A DNA stretch of 64,000 nucleotides, taken from positions 691,800 through 755,799 of the forward strand of contig NC_051076.1 of the NCBI RefSeq assembly GCF_004664715.2, read 5' to 3'. Under the pieces are notes generated by a model. It was not told the DNA's origin, ran no database searches, and saw only the letters and a list, made by a program, of their open reading frames with translations. The translations under genes and the position numbers were made by a program. Below, piece by piece: positions 1-13,029 of this stretch; position 1 is the first letter of the stretch, and each line of letters starts with the position of its first letter. Source of the DNA: Peromyscus leucopus. Taxonomy: Eukaryota; Chordata; Mammalia; Rodentia; Cricetidae.

Positions 1-84
1 GAGGCTGTGGGTTTGGCAGGTGAGAGAGATTTGTCCTGACCTCAGGCCAGGCAGGACTAGAGAAAACTCCAGCTACAATACTCC
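1..84 (+). mobile_element. LTR 3'-end fragment, cut by window edge
   Basis: The tail, with 'ggcaggactagagaaaact' followed by 'ccagctaca', resembles the end of the LTR-like element at 11340-11690 ('ggcgggacccagaggaaaaa', 'ctctagctaca'). I read it as the 3' end of an endogenous-retrovirus LTR whose body lies left of the window. The family is not assigned. Confidence 0.4.
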
Positions 85-2270
85 TCTCGGTAAATTGAGG
101 AAATAAGTGCTACCCGTTAAAAATGCACTGTTGTTGTTGTCACTGTTACTAAGGGGTATCATAAAATAAAAATGCATCATCTAACAAACAGTTACAATTC
201 CTACCATTTTGTACCGTAAATTAATTTATTAATTTTTGGTTCTGGGGAGCAATCACATACCTCCCACATATTAAGCAAGTGTTCTATAGTAGAAGGTTGA
301 GGTTACAGGGTTTGTAAGGACTAAATAATCATGAAGGAAATTCTGAGTCTTCAGTAGTAATGACAGAATGGTAGTTGATGAATAGATTTTAAAAAATCTT
401 GGTATGAAATAGTGATGAGAAGGCATGGTATGTTCAATGTTAACCATGTCATTTTGAGTGACCTGTATAAATGGAAATATCCAGGCCGGAGATAGAGAAG
501 AGTGAAAAAATTAGTTATTTTTCTCTTGTTGCTGTGGCCTAAAATGGAAAAACGTAACCCATCACAGAGCGGAAGGCACAGCTCCAGCCTGGCTTCCCAG
601 GGGTGGAGTAGGAACCAAGGGGGACGACACTGCTCTGCTGTTGTGCTTTCTTTCCCCTTTTTGTTCACTCTTGAATCCTGTCTGGGGATAGACCAGCCTA
701 TGCCCGGGGTGCGTCTACCTTCCTCGGTTAAAGCTTCTGGAAACTCAGAAAAGGTCATGCCCAAAGGTGCATCCCAGGAACGACCTAGACACCTCCTAAT
801 CCAAGGAAGCTGACAACAAAAATGAACCACAGCTCCTCAAAGTCATGCAGCATAGAAGACCGAGATATTTAAACCCCTTAGATGATAACCCACAGGTTAA
901 AAAAAGTAGCTCATGTGTGAGTGAGTGTGTGTATAAATTTTTAAAAATTACAAATCATTGCTTATCCCAAATAACTGTCCAGATACTTTCTACTTCTTAT
1001 TTTACTTTTCTATTAATTTTCCCTTTCCTTAAATATTGTTAACAAATTCTAAATTTACTCAAACTCCTAGCCTTTAATTCAAGATTTTTGATAGGCAAGA
1101 GGTCTTTGTGATCATGTTGTAGGATTATCTATAAATATATAACCAATTACCTTTAGAAGAGGTTAAGAAAGAGGGAAAACAAAACAACACAGAAATTGAG
1201 GGTTTGCTTGGGAATCACGAGGAGGGGGGTATGAGAAAAGCCAGGGAATATAAACAAAGCAGGATCAGAGGCTGTCTACCTGTCACAATGCTTTTCAGAA
1301 TGTGTACTTCAAAGTCAGCTAAAACTGAATGACTGGAGACACTTGCTAAATATCTAAATACCTGGGCCACCCCAGATGTGGTAAATTAAATTCTCTCAGC
1401 TTAGGAAACCAAGCTGGCAACATAAATGCTCCCTGGAGAATTCTCCTCACCAGGTCTTTATATCCTGATGCCTTTTACAGGTAAGCCTGCAAGTGTTGCT
1501 CTCCAAGAACACACAGTCTCACTTCCCATTTTAGATGTGTTTCTAGAAAGTGGGTAAGGTGGGTAGGTGAGCATTTGCATACCAAACCGTTATTCCTCCA
1601 AGGACTCAGATGATTATGTCTGAATTATGCTCACACTGAAGGAAACAAACCAGGTTCTCTAACTTCTAGCCTTTAAATGAACATGCTTTATTCATCTAAT
1701 TTTTCTGTATTACTTAGAGTAAGAGGTTGGCCAAATGGCCTCACATCACATTATCTTTACCTGGTTTTGAATAAGTGTCCCAAAGTTTTCCTGGCTGACT
1801 TTGATCCTGTTCTCTTCAGACCTTACTTAGCTTGGGAAGCTGAGATTACAGGGCTGTGGCATGAGGCAGGGCACAAAAGCACAGAGAAGCTTAAAACTAT
1901 AATATGACATTAACACATTTCATTCTCATTTTAAACTGAATTTGGTTAAACATTATACAACCAAGTGGCATTTACAGAAACTCATGGGCAGAGGGTGGCA
2001 AAGGAAGATGATCTCAAAAACTACAAAAGCTGAAGTCTGTGGTTTGGACTAGAACAAAATATCTCAGTTTGTGTGTTTGTGGTGAGCTTTTTTAACAAAA
2101 AGTTAGGTAATTAATCACAACGAGAAAACCACAAGTATGAAGTGTAAATTTATTTCAGGATGAGAAGCAGCTGGCTGCGGTGACACACACAGCACTCAGG
2201 AGGTGGAACCTGGACGACCACACACTGGAGGGCTGTTCCAGGCCTCTTCTTTTGGGCCATTTCCAGCTCC
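85..2270. other. No recognised gene or young repeat
   Basis: AT-rich, mostly unique-looking sequence. Frames at 351-830 and 502-813 are opposite-strand shadows with no recognisable family or splice context. If the left neighbour is KIAA0825, this is its first intron or further upstream. I saw no convincing minus-strand coding exon. Confidence 0.5.
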
Positions 2271-2274
2271 CAAC

Positions 2275-2796
2275 AGGACACAAAGATTTCTTATTAGTTA
2301 TGAATGATGGAGACTTCTTCCTAGTTGCGAACGCTTGGCCTAGCTTAGGCTCATTCTGGCTCACTCTTTTAACTTAAATTAGCCTGTTTCTCTTTATCCA
2401 CCTTCACATCAGGGCTTGTTATGTCTCCTTCCTTCCGTGTGTCTTATTTTCCTGCTCCCTCGGGGTCTGTCGGGCACTGCCTGGCCTCTCGCCCAGGCCT
2501 GCCCCCCTCTTTCTCCTTTGTTTCTTCTCTCATTCTTCTCAAGCCTAGATTTCCCCTCCTATTTATTCTCTCTGACTGTCAGCCCCGCCTGTCCCTCTCC
2601 TGCCTAGCTATTGGCCAGTCCGCTTTTTATTAGACCAATTGGGTACCTTAAGCAGCAAGGTGGGACAGCAACACATCTTTTCATAATTAAACAAATGCAG
2701 CAAAAACAAACGTAACACATCTTTACACTGTTAACAAAGGCAGCATAGCGAATGTAATGCACTTTCACATAGTTAAAGTAATATTCCTCAACAGAG
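2275..2796 (-). mobile_element. Solo LTR-like repeat, same family as 17740-18415
   Basis: Read on the minus strand it begins TGTTGAGGAATATT and contains a CCAAT box, an ATTAAA/AATAAA-like region and a 'gctaggcaggagagggacag' segment. It is collinear with the element at 17740-18415. The two share 'ctcctatttattctctctg' and 'cctagctattggcca' on the plus strand. I saw no internal retroviral genes, so it is a solo LTR or LTR-like remnant. The 60-70 aa frames inside it are not genes. Confidence 0.6.
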
Positions 2797-5700
2797 GATC
2801 GCCTAGGCTACATAGTAAAACAAACAAAAAAATAAAATAAAATAAATAAGGCAGCTGAGGGCAAGAGGTGAGGGGAGACTGCTCAGGCTGTAAAATCCCG
2901 GCCGCACATGTACGAGGGTCTGAGTTCAGGCAGAAGGATGCACACAGGTAATGGGAGAGCCCAGCCCACGAAGGACAGTCAAAACGAGGCTGTTTGCTTC
3001 TAGAATCTGGACTCAGTGAAGTTTCTGAACACTGAAAACATCACCTAGGAAGAAAGGCCTGTTTATGTTCTGGGATGATTGTACTCTGTTCTCTGTACAA
3101 TTACTTTCAAGATAATTGGGGTTTATGTCAGCACTGCTTGTGCTTAACCACTGGATCTCATACTAAAGCACTGGCAGTGACAAGTCCCCAAATTAGCATA
3201 AAGATGGAATTTTAGTATCATACTTAAAACTAGAAAATCCTTTTAAAAGATACGTACTATTCTACATAGAAAGGCAGTATCACTTAAAGCTGTTTCTCAG
3301 GTTTCAATCATTATTGTTAAATTGTAGATATTCAGTAGTTCCAAGATTCTGTATTTCTAAACAGTTCCAAAGCGACTCAAACCCTGCTAGCTAGACAGCA
3401 AGTCCGGGAGAGACATTTCTGTCTGAGCCTATCTCTATTACTCATGAGCGAGGTAAGTGTCTCTCTACCACCTCTACAACTAAAGGGTTGCTATCAAGAT
3501 CACACAAATCAACCCACGGGCTATACTCTGAAGACTCTGTGACATATAGAAGAACTCAATAAGTGCCATCCGTTGGTGTTATGGAAAAATATTAAAAGCA
3601 TATATTGTGAACCATTAGAAAGCCATTTCTAGAATCAACTGAACTAATAGAAACACTAATATAATACTATCATTCTTCTCCAAGCAGTCATTAGAACGTC
3701 ATTTCACATTGAAGGACATTCAAAACATAAGTGAGATACACTATGTGGCTTTATTAAATTCATAAATCTGAAACTGATATGAATGAATTTGCATGAAGCT
3801 AGCAGGATCTCAGCTATTTAAAGACCACACTTCATTTCTATGTCAGAAAAGCAGGTACACAGTGTGTTCCAATTCACTTATTTGAAAAGCTTCCTCTAAA
3901 TTTAGAAATATTCATATTTGTTTTAAAATTAAAATTACCTTTTGTTGTTTAAGGACTGAAGTTTAGAAAAAATAGCTTCAGAGTTGTGGTGATTAAGAAT
4001 GATATATTATACAAACCATGGATCAAAAATAGGAACATTAGGATGGAATAAAGGTAAAATTTCAACCTGAAAAATATTTCAGCATCTATCACCAGACCTT
4101 TCCCCTCCCACATTCACCTGCTGTTTCAGGTTTAACAATATCAGAGCAAAAATCACCAATATCAAATCATTAGGACTAGGAATACAAGAAAAACAGAGTG
4201 AGTAGGATTAGACCAGCATCATATCTTCTTATTTCGTTTCACATTTTTCCAAATCAAATATAGCTGCAAAACAAAACTCTTGAAAATGCCTGAGCTAACT
4301 ATTATCCTTGACAAGGCAGGTATTAGCTGTTTCTCAAATCCAAAAAGCAAGTAACTCTACTTCAGTTTGACCTATTTATGCCTCCTAGATTTATCAGATG
4401 CATTTTTTAATGACCCCAAACCAAAGGAAATGTAGAAATCTATTTGAAAAGTTGACATTAAGGTTGTGACACCAACCAAAATAACAAGAGAACTTAAAGT
4501 TAACTGACAGAAATCCCCAAACCAGCCTGCTCCCCTCCTAATTTAAAAAGCAGTTGCTCTGTGAAAAAGTGATGGCGTGTCAACCGCCTCTTTGAAACTC
4601 CTGAAGTTTGTCAGTTGGTGTTTGTGTCATAACCTTGATATCATTTAAACAAACCTTAAATATCTATTATTTAAAAATATCTTGGAATTGAAGATATCCT
4701 AAAGCTTTGAAGAAACCATCCTCAAAGCACTGCAAGTCCTCATGTGCCACTTTTATTAGAAGTAGTGCATAAAACATTTGCTGTTGACAAATCTAACTCA
4801 TTAAAAGGTGACACGGATGCATTCTAAAATCACTGGCTGGCATCATTATCTGCAGTGCCTTTTATAAATTATTCCTCTTTTCCCTTTGACTGAACTTGTC
4901 AGAGTTCTCTCGCAGAGCCTGGGTGTTATGCCTTACAGTCAATGCTTTCAACATGTTTAGACAAGTCACAAGCTAAACAAACAGTGGTATTTTATTTTGT
5001 AGAAATGAGAAAGGGTAGCACAGGTACAGATTATTTCACTCAATGCATTGATTTTTAACTAAAGACAAAGTCAGTTAGTGATGGTTTCATCTCACACAAA
5101 GGATTTAAAAATAAAATAGACTGTTTGTGTAGAATAGGGGATTTCAAAGAAAGCCACAATAAGAGAGATTCTGGCAGCCCAGCTGCACTGTCATGCAGAA
5201 AACCTGGTTTCAAATTGAATTGTGCTTCCCCTGACATCAGAGATCAGGTATATCATAAGGCTGACAGCTGGCTGGCACACTAACTTCCTGAAGAAATATA
5301 CTAACTGTATTCTTCCACAGGCCGCAGGAATAAAATTATAGATGCCTTGAAGGAAACTGAGTAGGCAGAGTACAAAATTATTCAAAATATGAAGAAAGGC
5401 ATTTCTTACCTAATTTTATTTCAGAAGACTCTAAGAATGAGCTGTCTTCTAATCTCAAGCAGATTAAAAAATTATTTCCTTATGAGTTGTTAGCAGAAAT
5501 GTTCCGTCTTTCCCAAAATCTCTAAGATAATTGGACAAAGCTTCATCACTGGCACAGTGGGGGAGGGGAACACATTTAAAACACCATCTATTTGATACCA
5601 TCTACGCTGATAGTAAAGCTTCTATTTTGATATTATGCTTCTAGGTTTGAGCTCTAAATGAACTATGTTGGGATACATAAAGACATTCTGATGGGCTACT

Positions 5701-6536
5701 GAAGAAAAGTTAAATAACAACAAGGACCAGAGAGTGTGTGCACATCAAAACAGTGGTACTTAGGAAAAAGTATATTTAAAACTTTATTTTTAAATACTGA
5801 TAATTCCTAAGGAATTTCAGCTCTAAGAGACTAAATCCTGATTATGTTGCTGGTGTTGTTAGGGTTAGAGCCTGGGTACCAGCACCCCCAAGAAGTTAGT
5901 CCCTGCCACTTTTCTTCAATAGTTCAATTAAAGAGACAAAGAACAGGGCAAAGCAAAAAAAGATGTATTCACTGTGGTCAAACTGGCACGAGCAACAAAG
6001 CAGTCGAGCAATCCTTGGCCGCAAATGCATCTTTGGAGGCCTGACATTGGTTCCGGATTGAACAGGAAGCAAGAGGTGAACACAAGCAAGCTGTCTTGGT
6101 CAAGGTGTGAGACAATCATCTCTGATCTGATCAAGTCCCAGCTCCAGAGTCTCTGGAAAGGTAGCCTGACAAGTTGTCAGAGCTGCAGGAACTGTTTTCC
6201 TAGAGACAAGTTCCTCCTCCGGCTAGCACCTGGCCTCAGCCTTCTCTTCTCCTATTAAGATTTCTGGGGAAATGTTAATTACTCAAGGACCATTGTTTTA
6301 ATAGTCTGATGTTAAAAGGAGAGGCGAAGTATTTCTCTTTGGGATATCTTTGGTCCTGTAAGGAAGGTTATAGCTGAACCAGAGAAAACAGACAACATGA
6401 CTCAATTCAACTGCTTTTTTCCTTTAGTTACCTTTAGAGCCATCTTTTCCACCCTTCACTAGGCAATGTTATTAAAAATAGGTTCTGTCACTGTTATTTG
6501 GTGTGTGTGTTACAATATTATTTAACCATTCTCTAA
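2797..6536. other. No recognised gene
   Basis: AT-rich sequence with no clear SINE or LINE. Around 5840-6330 the base composition is less AT-rich and resembles an old LTR, but I cannot assign it. The short frames at 5055-5385 and 5844-6258 show no family similarity I recognise and no flanking splice consensus I trust. Confidence 0.4.
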
Positions 6537-6550
6537 TATTCACTATTTTT

Positions 6551-6709
6551 GTTTTTGTTTTTGTTTTTTTTCTTTTTCGAGACAGGGTTTCTCTGTGTAG
6601 CTTTGCGCCTTTCCTGGGACTCACTTGGTAGCCCAGGCTGGCCTCGAACTAACAGAGATCAGCCTGGCTCTGCCTCCCGAGTGCTGGGATTAAAGGCGTG
6701 CGCCAGCAG
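6551..6709 (-). mobile_element. B1 SINE with 14-bp target duplication
   Basis: This is a full-length 7SL-derived B1 in reverse. Its T-rich tail is at the left (6551-6580), followed by 'gagacagggtttctctgtgt' and ending near 'gggattaaaggcgtgcgcc'. The flanks repeat TATTCACTATTTTT at 6537-6550 and 6710-6723, an intact target-site duplication that fixes both ends. The 'cgcctttcctgggactcact' segment is the cricetid-type variant. Confidence 0.93.
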
Positions 6710-7009
6710 TATTCACTATTTTTAAAAAGGGTCTTTCTTTAAGATACTCAATATAATTGAGATTCCTACTAAAAAGATTCTGATTAAGTTCATTTATGCC
6801 TGGCCCTGAGACTCTTGTCCATGATTACAACTCCACTAACAAGGTGTTACCAGTGAGCCTGTCTTTATCTGCAGCAAGTACACTATGTTACTTTTGTCTA
6901 GGGAGTTTTTGCTCTTTTGTGTAATTTAGAACATCCTGTAGTAGTATTTTATTTTCAATCAACAGTAAATATTGAAGAACTTATTGAGATTGCATTGGGA
7001 AATCGAGCA

Positions 7010-7112
7010 ACAGGACAGCATCAAGATTTCTTTCTATGGAACTGAACCTAGGACATTAACCATGCGAGGCAAGCACTCAACCGTGAAGCTTCACCCCAGA
7101 CCATAGAACTGA
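7010..7112 (-). mobile_element. B4/ID-like SINE end fragment
   Basis: The segment 'tggaactgaacctaggacat' followed by 'gcaagcactcaaccgtgaag' matches the reversed tRNA-derived end of rodent B3/B4/ID SINEs. It is diverged and truncated. Confidence 0.5.
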
Positions 7113-8650
7113 GATTTCTAAACCATGTGTATCACATGTCATTTCAAGGTCTCATTTTCATGCACTAATGCTTTATTATTACTTCCATGGGAATTCCATG
7201 TATCTACTGAGTGTTAGATTTATTTGTATTCACTTCATATTTTGAATGTTATAATTATTTTATGTATTTGTCTAAAATTTTTGTATGATGGTGTATTTAT
7301 CCAGAATATTTGCTAAGCACATTTTTCCTACGGTCATCAAACATAAATTAGCTTGAATTACTTCAAAAATCTGTACTGTTTTCTTTATCTTGGCTTATTC
7401 AGAGGAAAACGTTAAGCACAGATGCAGTTTTGTCCACCAACAACAGCCAAGTACCACTTAACATTTGAACAAAGGTGTACATTTGATATCTAGGCAAAAA
7501 TAAAAATTACCCATAAGAAATCATAAATCAATTAACAGAATATACATATTTTCAATCAAACTGAGGAAATCATGAAACAGGACTGGAAGCAGGACTTGCC
7601 ACTGCGGTTGAGAATGACCCACAAATGTTCTCCCAATAAGAACTATGGGTCAGCCAGAGCTGGCAAATGGTCAGCTTAGAAATTAGTTGTAATGAACATG
7701 GAAGTTCTAGTAGTTTTTTTTCTTTCAAATAGATTACATTTTATTTATTAAACGTATTTAGCCCATTTTCCTTCAGTATAAATTTCATTGCTTTCGCATA
7801 TTCATATTAAAGTTAATTAAATTTAATTACTTAATACCTAAGTATTTTTAAATTAAAATTTTGAAATTAAAGTATAACTTTTGGATAGTAACATTCTGGA
7901 TACTCTTGTTTACCAGCAATTACAACCCAGTCAGCATATAGGTTTTGCCAGTTTAGGACCAGAAACTTCTTTGCAATGGCCAAAGAGAATCCATTTAACA
8001 CAACCATGTTGTGAATAGAAGTAAAGATATTAGAAGTGAGGAGAGTCAGGCAACCAACAGTCTGCTGGTCCCATGTCACAGTCATAACTGGAACCAGTGT
8101 GCTTGGGCTTGGCAGAGGTGGACAAAGGAGCCCAAAAAGCCAGCACTAGCATATGAGAAGAGATGATAGGAAAGGAGACAGCAGGAAGTGACATCTGTCT
8201 GTCCTTCCTCACATACAGCATTCCTCTATCCTTACACACGTTACAGAGATTCACCATGAGTTGAGAGAAGAGAATTACTGACTTGAAGGATTTAAGCACA
8301 ACTGTCCAGCCACAGGCACCACAACTACAGACACAGAATGAGTTCCAGGAAACCAAATGTGAAACTAAAGCAAGAATTTCAAAAAATACAGACATTTATG
8401 ATCATCAGCACAAGGTTATACATCACACAATACATTTATTATAGGGAAATTAAAAAATAAGGTGGTAATGGAAACCTTAAGTAGGAAAAAACCCACAGAA
8501 TATAGAGTTGTTATAATATATGATGTAAAATGGTCACTTTTCAATAAGAAATGAAGATTATATATAGACCAAAAATAGCTAGTAGAAATTGTCTACATAT
8601 TTTCAGACTGTTGGCCTAAAATAAAGACTTCAAAATAGATATTAAAAATA
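7113..8650. other. No recognised gene; overlapping minus-strand frames of unknown meaning
   Basis: Two minus-strand frames overlap here (7867-8085, 72 codons; 8030-8395, 121 codons), in different phases. I recognise no protein family in either. The rest is AT-rich. They could be a decayed retrocopy or chance. Confidence 0.3.
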
Positions 8651-8654
8651 CGTT

Positions 8655-8796
8655 CTAGGTGGGTAAGATGGCTCACATCTTTAATTCCAGCACTTGGGAG
8701 GCAGAGTCAGGAGGATCTCTGCTAGTTTGGGGCCAGGCTGATTTATGCAGTGAATTCCAGGGCTTCATAGTGAGATGCTGTCTCAAAAAATTCATA
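8655..8796 (+). mobile_element. Old B1-like SINE
   Basis: It starts 'ggtgggtaagatggctcaca', continues 'cttgggaggcagagtcagga' and ends near 'gagatgctgtctcaaaaaa'. It is diverged from the young B1 copies in this window. A second degraded SINE-like piece follows at about 8815-8935. Confidence 0.75.
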
Positions 8797-9649
8797 ATTT
8801 TTTTTCAGTAGAGAAACAGGGGGGAGGGGAACAGGCAGTTAGGTTGATGAACATCTGCAACCCAGGTACTTGGGTGGTAGAGGCAGGAATATTGTAAGTT
8901 CTCAGACAACATGAGCAAGAGAATGAACAATGAAAATAAATAACAAAAGGAAATTCTAAATTTGAATTTTCAAAATAGTAAATAAAATTCATTATAGAGC
9001 TCTGTTAGTGTACGACTAAGAAATAATAATTTAACACGAATGAATATAAATTACCCAACTTCAACAAAAGGAATAAACAAGAATTTTTAAAGAATGAGCA
9101 GAATCAGACATGTGAGAAAATACAAGTATTAAAAACAAACAAATGAAAATATGTAAAGGGAATGCCAGCAGAGGATTACACAAATAAGGTGCTAAAATAT
9201 TATTTGAGGCCATAATGGATAAAAACATAAAAAAACTTCGTGATAAACATTAACTTACCTATGGAAGACATTTTAGCATCCTAAGTAGTATGAAGACACT
9301 CGTCACTAGGTATAATCGAGCTACTCAAAGACAAACAGAGCACCTTGTATAGAGAAAACTACGACACAAGGGGAACATCAATATCATTAAATGCTAGCCT
9401 TATACCTTGGAAATCAGAATGCCACACGTGGAAAACATCAAAGCTTTAAGAGGGAAAAGCATCAATCAAACATTCTGAATCTAGGATAATCTGGTCATTG
9501 TCTCTAAATAATATTAAATAAAGGCTGAGAAATAGTTGCTAGCAGCCTTGCTTAAAAAAGAAATACTAAAGGAAATGACAATAAATGGTAACTGAAATAC
9601 ATAATAAAAGATAAGTGTATATATATATATTTGGGGGGGGTCGAAGGGA

Positions 9650-10421
9650 TTAATTAAAATTCCATCTCTTAAGATATACAGCCACAGTAATAAAAACAAT
9701 ATGGCATTGGTACAAAAACAGACATGTAGACAAATGGAACAAAATTGAATTGAAGACCCAAACATGAGCACACATAACTTCAGCCACTTAACATTTGACA
9801 AAAAAATAAAAACATAAGCTGGAGAAAAGAAAGCATCTTCACCATATGGTGCTGGGAAAACCGGATATCCACTTGCAGAAAAATAAAACTAGACTTGTTA
9901 TCTATCTATCACCTTGCACCAAAACTAACTCCACATGGATCACAGACCTAGACCTCAAACCTGAAACACTGGAAAGGTGAGTAGAAAGCTTGGGCAGTGC
10001 CATACACGATACAGGTGTAGGAAAGGACTTCCTGTGCCAAGAATCAAGACCAACAACAGACTTCCTAAAAATAAAAAGCTTCTGCATGGCTACAGAAACA
10101 ATCTATCCAGTGAAGGGGATGCCCACAGAATGGTGACATCTAACAGGGGATCAGTATGCAGAATATACAAAGAATTCAAAAAACAAAACAAAACAAAATC
10201 TGAAAAATGGACCTGGGATTTGAATACAGAATTCTTAAAAGGAGGAGGAGGAGGAGGGAGAGGAGGGTGGGGGAAGAGGAGAAAGCCATTGTCCCTAGAA
10301 ATTAGAAAAATGCAAATCAAAACAACTTTAAGATTTCATCTTACCCTAGTCAGAACGAAAAAGATCAACAAAAGAACTGACAACAAATGCTGGAGAGGAT
10401 GTGGTGTGGGTCACACGGGAT

Positions 10422-10473
<52 letters not shown>

Positions 10474-10965
10474 CCAGGACAGGGTGACTCTCATTCACTG
10501 TTGTGGGACTGCCAACTGGTGCAGGCACGATGGAAATCAGTGTGGAGAAAGGAGAATTCTCAAAACCCTAAACTAAGTCCTGCCATATGACTCAGCCATC
10601 CTACTCCTGGCACGTGCCCAAGGACTCAACATCCTACTCTAGAGATACTGGCTCAGCCAAGGTCATTGCTGCTCTATTCACAAAAGCTTGAAAAAGGAAA
10701 CAAACTAAATGTCCTACAGTAGACAAATGATAATGAAAATGTAATACATACACACTGGAATAATATTCAGCTGTAAAAAGAAACAAAATCATGAACTTTG
10801 CAAGTAAGTGGATTAAACTAGGAAAGATGATATTGACGGAGGTAACTCAGACGCAGAAAGACAAACGTCGCAAGTTTTCTCTTATTGGATGCTTCTAGCA
10901 GCTCTAAATCTTCAGATGTGAATATGTAGCCTATAGTGATTGAGGAAACCAGGAAAGACACAGAC
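9650..10965 (+). mobile_element. LINE-1 ORF2 C-terminal remnant and 3' end, decayed
   Basis: Translated pieces in shifting frames match the reverse-transcriptase protein's C-terminal region of rodent L1. The order of landmarks equals that in the younger L1 at 38009-39984: 'tggtgctgggaaaaccggat', 'agatttcatcttaccctagt', 'tgctggagaggatgtggtgt', then the end-of-ORF2 region near 10740-10850. A CA microsatellite interrupts it at 10424-10470. Frameshifts and stops make it non-functional. The 199-codon plus frame at 9977 is a chimera of L1 and (CA)n. Confidence 0.85.
10424..10470 (+). repeat. (CA)n microsatellite
   Basis: About 23 uninterrupted CA repeats within the decayed L1. It gives poly-TH or poly-CV frames on the two strands, which are not genes. 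Confidence 0.97.
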
Positions 10966-11339
10966 TTCCCTCCTTGGCTTGTGGTCCACTTTCTTCATTT
11001 TCTACTCAGCTTTGGGTTGAATCTGCCACACACCTCACTCAGAATTCTCCTTCTCTTACTAGTTTCACTTCTGAAAAGCCCTACCACTACATCGAGCTCA
11101 CCTGGATAACCCAGAACATGTCCTCTATGTTAGGGAAATGGATGAGCAACTTTAATTCCACTTGGACATTAATCTTTTAAGGACATTCCTCTTTTCCACA
11201 ATAGTCCCAGATTCTAGAAAGAACCACATCGTACTTTCCAGGATATTCACTGGATTTTTTTTATTCCAACATTACATTTGGAACAAATATAAATGCCAAG
11301 TTTGTTTAATAAAGTCCTTGATGTAGCAGTAAGAATTAC
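10966..11339. other. No recognised feature
   Basis: Unique-looking sequence between the L1 end and the LTR-like element. The 68-codon frame at 10974 shows no family match. Confidence 0.4.
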
Positions 11340-11690
11340 TAATTTTATTATTTAAAACTTTGTATAGTATTTAGCCAGACAGGAAGTATAGGCGGAACTA
11401 ACAGAGAGAAAAATTGAGAAAACAAAAAGACAAAAGAGAGATGCCAGCCTGCCGTCTAGGGAGCATCATGTAAAGGCAACGGGTAAAGCCACAGGACACG
11501 TGGAGACATGTAGATCAGGAAAAAATGGGCTGAGTATAAGAGCAAGAGTTAGACAATGGTAGGCCTGAGCTAATGGCTGAGCAGTTTAAATAATATAAGT
11601 GTCTATATGTTTATTTTATAAGTGGGCTATGAAACTACCGGGGCTTGGCGGGACCCAGAGGAAAAAAACTCTAGCTACATAGTATATGCA
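11340..11690 (+). mobile_element. Endogenous-retrovirus LTR-like repeat
   Basis: The segment 'gccagacaggaagtataggc' near the start, a purine-rich middle, and 'ggcttggcgggacccagagg' followed by 'ctctagctacat' at the end resemble rodent ERV LTRs. The tail is shared with the fragment at 1-84. No internal genes flank it, so it is a solo LTR or remnant. The family is not named. Confidence 0.5.
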
Positions 11691-12414
11691 GTTTACCAAA
11701 ATTAACCAGATTGGGCTATCAATTTGGTAATTATGCTTCAAAGAAAACATTAGGCAATGTTTGTTGTCAAAAATAAAATTCAAGCAAAAAGTTAGATTTC
11801 TGGAAAATGTGCATTTTGGACGATGGTCTGTATTTTAAGATGTTCCTGATGAGATTCCTCATGAAATGTATTAAGATTTGTAAGATCAGTATACCTCATT
11901 GAAAAAGATTATTTTCTAAAAAAGCCACTTCATTACGGAACAGAATCACATGTCTGTAAAACAGTCAGTCAGCGAAGGCACGCTTCACAGTGACAGCAGA
12001 AGCAGTGACCTGATGTGACCTGATGTGCTCTCATAGCTACACTAAGACAGGACCGCATGCCTGTGAAGTTTCAGGGTAGGGGCAGTGCTAACAGTCCCAG
12101 TCATCTGAGCAGACTCTCAGAACACTTCACCTGTGAACCGAAGGCTGTGTCTTCTTCACTTACTTCCGCCAATGCCGCCTATAGAAACACACTGAGTGGG
12201 AGCAGACCTGAGGTTTAACTCTTCCATCACGGCAGACAGAGAATACAAAAACAGTGCAGCTATTTCATTAATTTTTTTTTGTTTTGGGAATACAGATATC
12301 GTTTTACAGGACATTACATTAATGGTGTGCTACTGAAATACGGTTTTTAAAATGTTTAATTTTATCTTATATTACAATAAATATGTAGATAAAACTCAGA
12401 GTAAGAATTCAAAA
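11691..12414. other. No recognised feature
   Basis: AT-rich, unique-looking sequence with no SINE landmarks and no plausible exon. Confidence 0.4.
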
Positions 12415-12770
12415 AAGCAGGCTCTGGAGGTCAAGGCAAATTGATCAGTAGTTCAAATTCAAGGCCAAGTTAGACTACAGAGGGAGACCTTGTCTCCAAA
12501 CAAAACAGGGCTGGGGAAATAGCTCAGTTAGTGAGAGTCTGACACGAAAGTATGAGGACTTGAGCTCAGATCCCTCGGTGAACAGCGATAGCACACTTCT
12601 GTGACCACAGTGCTGGGATGCTGAGAGCTTCTGTCCAGCCAGGTCAGCTCACTCGGTAAGCTCCAGATTCAGTGAGAGAGCCTAGCTGGGGAGGGGACGG
12701 CCAGGAGAAATGGAGAAAGCCACCAAGCCACACCCAAATGCACTGTCGAATCACACACACAGAGCCCCCT
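12415..12770 (+). mobile_element. B1 remnant followed by B4-type SINE
   Basis: A degraded B1 right half at about 12415-12505 is followed by a tRNA-type head ('gggctggggaaatagctcag') and a B1-like body. It ends in the B4-type tail and runs into a CA tract. This is the composite order expected of B4/RSINE elements. Confidence 0.65.
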
Positions 12771-12825
12771 TACACACACACACACACACACACACACAAA
12801 TATGTATATATATATATATACACAA
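12771..12825 (+). repeat. (CA)n then (TA)n microsatellite
   Basis: CA repeats at about 12773-12798, then ATGTATATATATA repeats to 12822. They lie at the 3' end of the B4 SINE, where such tails usually grow. Confidence 0.93.
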
Positions 12826-12847
12826 CTACTATAAAAAACAACAATAA

Positions 12848-13011
12848 GCCGGGCGTGGTGGCGCACGCCTTTAATCCCAGCACTTGGGAGGCAGAGGCAG
12901 GCGGATCTTTGTGAGTTCGAGGCCAGCCTGGGCTACCAAGTGAGCTCCAGGAAAGGCACAAAGCTACACAGAGAAACCCTGTCTTGAAAAACCAAAAAAA
13001 AAAAAAAAAAA
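12848..13011 (+). mobile_element. Young B1 SINE with intact target duplication
   Basis: Full-length B1 starting 'gccgggcgtggtggcgcacg' with intact A and B box regions, followed by an A-rich tail to 13011. AAAAAACAACAATAA flanks it at 12833-12847 and 13015-13029. Its 'ccaggaaaggcacaaagcta' segment is the main hint that the host is a cricetid rodent. Confidence 0.94.
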
Positions 13012-13029
13012 ACCAAAAAACAACAATAA

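Noticed and set aside
9977..10576. 199-codon plus frame
   Set aside because: A chimera of decayed L1 ORF2 and a CA microsatellite, with no intact domain.
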